Assembly (NCBI GenBank): GCA_900543305.1
Contig: UQQZ01000012.1
Location: forward strand, 1-43,532
DNA: 43,532 nucleotides
Direction: 5' to 3'
From: an uncultured Oscillospiraceae bacterium
GTDB lineage: Bacteria > Bacillota > Clostridia > Oscillospirales > Acutalibacteraceae
Numbering within the stretch: position 1 is the stretch's first letter; the number at the start of each line of letters is the position of its first letter. Positions 39,633 through 43,532 of this stretch are shown here, piece by piece. The position numbers were made by a program, and so were the translations under genes. The notes under the pieces were generated by a model, which worked only from the letters and a program-made list of their open reading frames with translations, was not told the origin of the DNA and did no database searches.

Positions 39633-41366
39633 TTGCTTACCAATCTAAAAAAATTGATTTCCTTTTACAAGCCCTACAAGGGGTTGTTCGCCGCAGACCT
39701 TTCCTGCTCCCTGATTGCCGCGGCCATCGGCCTGCTTTTGCCTCTGGGCGCGGGATACATTACCGACCAGGTGCTCACCGGGGATTTGTCCGCCGCGCCG
39801 GGGAAAATTCTCCGGGTGGGCACAGGGCTCCTAGTTCTGGTGCTGATCCAGGCCTATTGCAGCTACTTTATGGATTACCGGGGCCACGCCATGGGCGCCT
39901 GTATGGAACGGGACATGCGGGCGAAGCTCTTTCGCCACTGTGAACGTCTGTCCTTTTCCTACTACGACGATCACCCGGTAGGGGATCTCATGTCCCGGAT
40001 CACCAACGACTCCCTGGCCTTGGCGGAATTCTTTCACCATGTGCCAGAGGATGTGCTGGTCAACTCCATCAAATTTCTGGGGGCGTCCCTGATCCTCTGG
40101 AACATCCATTGGCAGATGACCCTGGTGATTCTCTGTTTCCTGCCCTTCATGCTGGGGTACACCCTGTACTTCAACAAGAAAATGGCCGCAGCCCTCCGGC
40201 AGAGCCGGGAAGATTTGGGAGAGATCAACGCCCAAGCAGAGGATTCCCTCTCCTCCATCCGCATGGTCCAATCCTTTGCCGGAGAGGATCGGGAAGAAAG
40301 GAAATTCCGTCTTCTCAACGAGAAATTCCTCAAAAGCCGGAAGGCGGGTTACCGGGGCGAGGCTCTGTGCTTCGGTGGAATGGACGCCTTTGCCAGTCTG
40401 ATCCCCATTGCGGTGGTGGTTTTCGGAGGACTCTCCATGGCAGCGGGCTCCCTGAGCCTGTCGGACCTGGTGGTCTTTCTGCTGTATGTGAGCTACTTTA
40501 CCCAGCCCATCCAAAGCCTGGTGAACACATCCCGGCTGATTCAGGAGGGCCGCACCGCTTTCCGGCGGTATGAGGAAATCCTGGAAACACGGCCCGAAAT
40601 CACCGAAGCTCCCCAAGCCCGGGAACTGTCCCGAGTCCGGGGAGAGATTCGGTTTTCCCATGTGGATTTTCGGTACGGGGAAGGAGATGCCGTGTTCCGG
40701 GATCTGAACCTGACTCTTCACGCCGGAGAAACCGTGGCCCTGGTTGGGGCTTCCGGCGCCGGAAAAACCACTCTCTGCTCTCTGATTCCCCGGTTTTACG
40801 ATGTGGAGTCCGGGGAGATCACCATTGACGGGGTGCCGGTCAAGGAGGTCACCCTCCGTTCTCTTCGGGAAAACGTGGGCATGGTCCAGCAGGATGTGGC
40901 CCTGTTTTCCGGTTCCGTGGCAGAAAATATAGCCTATGGGAAACCCGATGCCTCCCTAGAGGAGATCCAGGAGGCTGCCCGTCAGGCGGGAGCCGACGAG
41001 TTTATTCGGAAACTGCCCCAGGGGTACCAGACGGATATCGGTCCACGAGGGGTGAAGCTCTCCGGCGGCCAGCAGCAGCGGTTGTCCATTGCCCGGGCTT
41101 TTCTGAAAGATCCCCCCATCCTGATTTTGGATGAGGCCACCAGCGCCTTGGATTCCCACAGCGAGCAGGTGGTCCAACGTTCCCTGGAGGATCTGACCCG
41201 GCACCGCACCACCCTGGTCATTGCCCACCGGCTTTCCACCATCCAGAACGCCCCCCGGATCCTGGTGCTGGATGAACGGGGAATCTGCGAGGAAGGCACC
41301 CACGAAAGCCTGATGGCCCAAGGGGGCGTCTACGCCCAACTGTATCGGGCTTCCTTCGCAGATTGA
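39633..41366 (+). CDS. ABC exporter, fused permease and ATPase (MsbA/LmrA/BmrA type)
   Basis: A 577-residue half-transporter that works as a dimer. The N-terminal 320 residues hold six helices (ISFYKPYKGLFAADLSCSLI onwards) with coupling segment SYYDDHPVGDLMSRITND. The ATPase has Walker A GASGAGKTT, the Q-loop NVGMVQQDVALFSG, signature LSGGQQQRLSIARA, Walker B ILILDEATSALD and IAHRLST. It is a single complete ATPase with canonical Glu and signature, so a homodimer is expected. The TTG start at 39633 sits 7 bases after AAGGAGG; no ATG is available nearby, and a weak start is common in attenuated genes. Substrates of this group are drugs, lipids or peptides. Confidence 0.9.
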   Translation: MLTNLKKLISFYKPYKGLFAADLSCSLIAAAIGLLLPLGAGYITDQVLTGDLSAAPGKILRVGTGLLVLVLIQAYCSYFMDYRGHAMGACMERDMRAKLFRHCERLSFSYYDDHPVGDLMSRITNDSLALAEFFHHVPEDVLVNSIKFLGASLILWNIHWQMTLVILCFLPFMLGYTLYFNKKMAAALRQSREDLGEINAQAEDSLSSIRMVQSFAGEDREERKFRLLNEKFLKSRKAGYRGEALCFGGMDAFASLIPIAVVVFGGLSMAAGSLSLSDLVVFLLYVSYFTQPIQSLVNTSRLIQEGRTAFRRYEEILETRPEITEAPQARELSRVRGEIRFSHVDFRYGEGDAVFRDLNLTLHAGETVALVGASGAGKTTLCSLIPRFYDVESGEITIDGVPVKEVTLRSLRENVGMVQQDVALFSGSVAENIAYGKPDASLEEIQEAARQAGADEFIRKLPQGYQTDIGPRGVKLSGGQQQRLSIARAFLKDPPILILDEATSALDSHSEQVVQRSLEDLTRHRTTLVIAHRLSTIQNAPRILVLDERGICEEGTHESLMAQGGVYAQLYRASFAD

Positions 41367-41402
41367 CCGAAAAAAAGGGTCTATTGCATCATAACAGAAT
41401 GA

Positions 41403-41457
41403 CAAAAACCGGTCCCCAAGGGGAGCACCTTCGCTCCTTTTGAGGGCCGGTTTTTTT
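41403..41457. terminator. Bidirectional terminator after the ABC exporter
   Basis: AAAAACCGG and CCGGTTTTTTT enclose an imperfect stem with GGGGAGC/GCTCC. It serves the exporter and the convergent esterase gene. Confidence 0.85.
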
Positions 41458-41506
41458 ATGGTTGACTTCTTTCTCGATTGGGGCCGCCGTATAAGCGCCC
41501 CCGGAC

Positions 41507-43063
41507 TCAGTGCTGAATGGGTTCGTCAGATTGTTTCGTTCCCCAGGGAGCGGACACCTGACGAAGAACCGCCACCAGCTCCCAGTCAAAATTCTCCCGC
41601 ACCTGGCAGGTCTTGTCGAAAATCATCACCTGCTCTTTGCCCGGGGTACAGGCAGGCCACTGGGGCAGGGCCGGATGACTGGGATCCCCTTGCCGGGCAA
41701 AGGCAATCCACGCTCCAAACACCCGCTCCTCCAACAGGTCGGACACTCCCGGCTCGTTGCACACGGGCACCTTGTCGGAATTGTGGAACACAAAGGGGAT
41801 CTCCGAGCAGTGCCAGGCCGGTTTGCCCCCATCAAAGGGGAATTCATAGGCGAACACATAGGAGAAGGTCTTGCTTTCTGGACAGGCCGCCTTTTTCTGG
41901 ATAAAGTCCTGGGTGGGGAACCGGAACAGAGAATCCACCACCAACAGATCGCACAAATCCTTTTCTGGCCAAGCCTTTTGGAACAGGGGAATCAACCGAT
42001 CCGCCGCTTCCCCGTACTTGGCCCGGATCATGTCCACCTTCTCCTCCTGGGACAACTGGTACTTGTTGGCCACTCCCGGAGCAAAGGCAAATTCCCCAAA
42101 CACGGTGCCCACCATCAACGGAATGGTTTTGGCGTGGTCCGTGAAGCCCACCTGTCTGGGATCTCCCACATAGAAATCGTTGGGAGCCGGCGTGCCGCCC
42201 ACATAAACCCCTTCCCGCTCCAGGGCTGGGGTCACCGCCTGGTAGGCTTCCGCCAGCCGGGCATAGGGCAGGGTTTCCAGCTGTTCCACATCCTCTACCG
42301 TCAGCCCCAGATACTCCAGCATGGCGGTGACCACCTTCCGGCCGTCAGGGGCGGCCTCCTCTACAAATCCGTCAATCAGTCCGCTTTGGACGATCCCCTT
42401 CTGGAACAGGCCATCGGCTTCCGGAGTCTGCATCAGGGTCCACACCTTCATGCCGCCACCAGACTGACCGAAGAGGGTCACGTTTTCCGGATCCCCGCCG
42501 AATTGGGCAATGTTCTCGTGAATCCACCGAAGAGCGGCTACCATGTCCGCGTTGCCTGCGTTGCAGGAATTCCGATACTTCTCCCCAAAGGGCTCCAGAT
42601 CCAGGTACCCCAACAGATTCAACCGGTGGTTCAGAGAAACCACTACCACGTCCCCAAACCGGCTCATATTTTCCCCGTCATAGGCCTGCTGCTCAATGGA
42701 GGATCCTGCAAAGAACCCACCTCCGTGGAGCCACACCAGCACTGGCTTTTTGGCCTGGGGATCCAGACTCTGGGTCCAGATGTTCAGGTTCTGGCAGTGC
42801 TCGTCCATGGGCCAATACCGGTGGGGCACCATCACTTCCCCGTTGGGGGTTTCCTGCTGCATCAGGGGACACACAAACCCGTAGGACAAAGCGTCCTTCA
42901 CTCCCTCCCAGGGCTCCACAGGCCGGGGCATCTGGAACCGGTCCGCCTCCGCGTAGTGGATTCCCTGGAAAATGTAGGTGGTATCCAGCTGAAAGCCCCG
43001 CAGCTTCCCCGCCTTAGTCTGCACCACCGGTTCCGTCCGGGTGCACACGAATTTTCTTGCCAT
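41507..43063 (-). CDS. Type-B carboxylesterase (pNB-esterase-like)
   Basis: A 518-residue cytoplasmic serine esterase of the cholinesterase-like fold. It has oxyanion-hole HGGGFFAGS (113 on), nucleophile Ser201 in LFGQSGGG (the usual form is GESAGG), the acid in GTVFGEFAF and histidine in KPAWHCSEIPFVF. The N-terminal YIFQGIHYAEADRFQMPRPV matches the family's GIPYA...RF start. The ATG at 43063 has AGGAGAGGATG 7 bases upstream. It begins 16 bases after the MerR stop, so the two genes form an operon. Substrate unknown. Confidence 0.92.
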   Translation of the reverse strand: MARKFVCTRTEPVVQTKAGKLRGFQLDTTYIFQGIHYAEADRFQMPRPVEPWEGVKDALSYGFVCPLMQQETPNGEVMVPHRYWPMDEHCQNLNIWTQSLDPQAKKPVLVWLHGGGFFAGSSIEQQAYDGENMSRFGDVVVVSLNHRLNLLGYLDLEPFGEKYRNSCNAGNADMVAALRWIHENIAQFGGDPENVTLFGQSGGGMKVWTLMQTPEADGLFQKGIVQSGLIDGFVEEAAPDGRKVVTAMLEYLGLTVEDVEQLETLPYARLAEAYQAVTPALEREGVYVGGTPAPNDFYVGDPRQVGFTDHAKTIPLMVGTVFGEFAFAPGVANKYQLSQEEKVDMIRAKYGEAADRLIPLFQKAWPEKDLCDLLVVDSLFRFPTQDFIQKKAACPESKTFSYVFAYEFPFDGGKPAWHCSEIPFVFHNSDKVPVCNEPGVSDLLEERVFGAWIAFARQGDPSHPALPQWPACTPGKEQVMIFDKTCQVRENFDWELVAVLRQVSAPWGTKQSDEPIQH

Positions 43064-43079
43064 GTGACAACATCCTCTC

Positions 43080-43460
43080 CTAGCAATTTTTTTCACAATC
43101 CGCCGGTTGATTGGTGGAAAGATGGGCGATTTTACAGTCGATCTTGCTCAGGTGCTTTTTCAGAGTTTCGATTTCCTCCAGGACTCTGGCCCGATGCTGG
43201 GTGAAAATCCGCAGCCGTTCCTCCAAGGTGGAATCCCCTTGGGCCACCAGGTCAAAATACCGCTTGATGTCCTTTAAGGGCATACCGGTGCTTTTCAAAC
43301 ACATGGCCATTTCCAGCTGGGCCATGTTCTCCTCCGTGTACACCCGAATGCCGTTTTTGGTCCGCTCCGGATGGAGGATTCCCTCCTTCTCATAAAACCG
43401 CAGGGTGTGGGGTTCCACCCCGAACTGGCTGGCCGCTTGAGATATGCTGTAGCCTTCCAT
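43080..43460 (-). CDS. MerR-family transcriptional regulator
   Basis: A 126-residue regulator. Residues 1-70 form the MerR winged helix: YSISQAASQFGVEPHTLRFY, then EKEGILHPERTKNGIRVYTE. A coiled-coil dimerisation helix follows (about 78-115: STLEERLRIFTQHRARVLEE). There is no large effector domain; the C-terminus has two Cys (ADCEKNC) and another Cys in KIDCKIAH, so thiol or metal sensing is possible. The ATG at 43460 has GGGAGGG upstream. It is cotranscribed with the esterase and has an inverted-repeat operator over its own promoter. Confidence 0.9.
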   Translation of the reverse strand: MEGYSISQAASQFGVEPHTLRFYEKEGILHPERTKNGIRVYTEENMAQLEMAMCLKSTGMPLKDIKRYFDLVAQGDSTLEERLRIFTQHRARVLEEIETLKKHLSKIDCKIAHLSTNQPADCEKNC

Positions 43461-43474
43461 TTCGTTCCCTCCCT

Positions 43475-43519
43475 TTTAAACTATACTTTAAGTTTAAACC
43501 ATGGGTCGATTCCTGTCAA
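43475..43519 (-). promoter_or_regulatory. Promoter and operator of the merR-esterase operon
   Basis: Minus strand TTGACA (43519-43514), 17-base spacer, TAAACT (43496-43491). TTTAAACT (43475-43482) and AGTTTAAA (43491-43498) form a perfect 8-bp inverted repeat with 8 bases between, one arm covering the -10. This implies autoregulation. Sequence to 43532 shows nothing else. Confidence 0.7.
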
Positions 43520-43532
43520 CTCTTTCCCTCCA

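Noticed and set aside
39452..39943. A 163-codon plus frame running over the leader and the exporter start
   Set aside because: It is in a different frame from the conserved exporter; its product is Arg/Pro-rich and matches nothing, whereas the TTG-started frame shows full transporter homology.
1..43532. CRISPR arrays, insertion sequences, rRNA, prophage genes
   Set aside because: I looked for regular 25-40-base repeats, transposase motifs and rRNA signatures on both strands and saw none beyond the one conjugation-gene relic.

Overview
This 43.5 kb window looks like a stretch of a Clostridia chromosome (Bacillota; most like gut Oscillospiraceae/Ruminococcaceae-type organisms). The evidence is strong AAGGAGG-type ribosome binding sites, consensus sigma-A promoters with 17-base spacers, single tRNA genes with encoded CCA, GTG and TTG starts, a Gram-positive lipoprotein-anchored Opp/Dpp transporter, an ECF sigma/anti-sigma pair and a DeoR-controlled iron alcohol dehydrogenase. 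GC is high for a clostridium (by eye mid-50s percent). The genus cannot be fixed from the sequence alone.

Layout. 175-5274: sbcD-sbcC-metallohydrolase-VOC protein operon, closed by a hairpin terminator. 5284-9223: minus-strand genes for a lipid-II/polysaccharide flippase-type exporter, MutY and an esterase. 9254-11145: oligoendopeptidase F. 11225-18516: a complete five-gene oligopeptide ABC transporter operon (lipoprotein, two permeases, two ATPases) plus a small membrane protein. Its second permease carries a seven-bladed RCC1/BLIP-II-like beta-propeller spliced into its first external loop. 18613-19310: decayed remnants of a conjugative element next to tRNA-Gly(CCC). 19828-20452: an XRE regulator and tRNA-Arg(CCG). 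20512-25787 (minus): ECF sigma factor, anti-sigma factor, lipoprotein, two ABC-2 permeases and an ATPase in one tight operon. 26049-28246: iron alcohol dehydrogenase divergent from a DeoR repressor with a phased operator between them. 28426-31375: M16C metallopeptidase. 31784-35181: GH5 glycosidase and FGGY sugar kinase. 35190-37641: small membrane protein, PRTase-like protein, YfcE-like phosphodiesterase and small GNAT protein. 37650-39459: EndoQ-type nuclease divergent from an O6-alkylguanine DNA methyltransferase. 39476-41457: an ABC exporter behind a leader peptide with competing hairpins. 41507-43519: type-B carboxylesterase with an autoregulated MerR gene.

How the genes fit together. 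DNA repair is well represented (SbcCD, MutY, EndoQ, MGMT). Peptide handling is the other strong theme: PepF lies directly upstream of the Opp operon in the same direction, and an M16C peptidase is elsewhere in the window. Peptides imported by the Opp system could be trimmed by these cytoplasmic peptidases. The best candidate for something undescribed is the propeller-bearing OppC-like permease at 14368-16182. The second is the apparent translational attenuator in front of the ABC exporter at 39543-39633.
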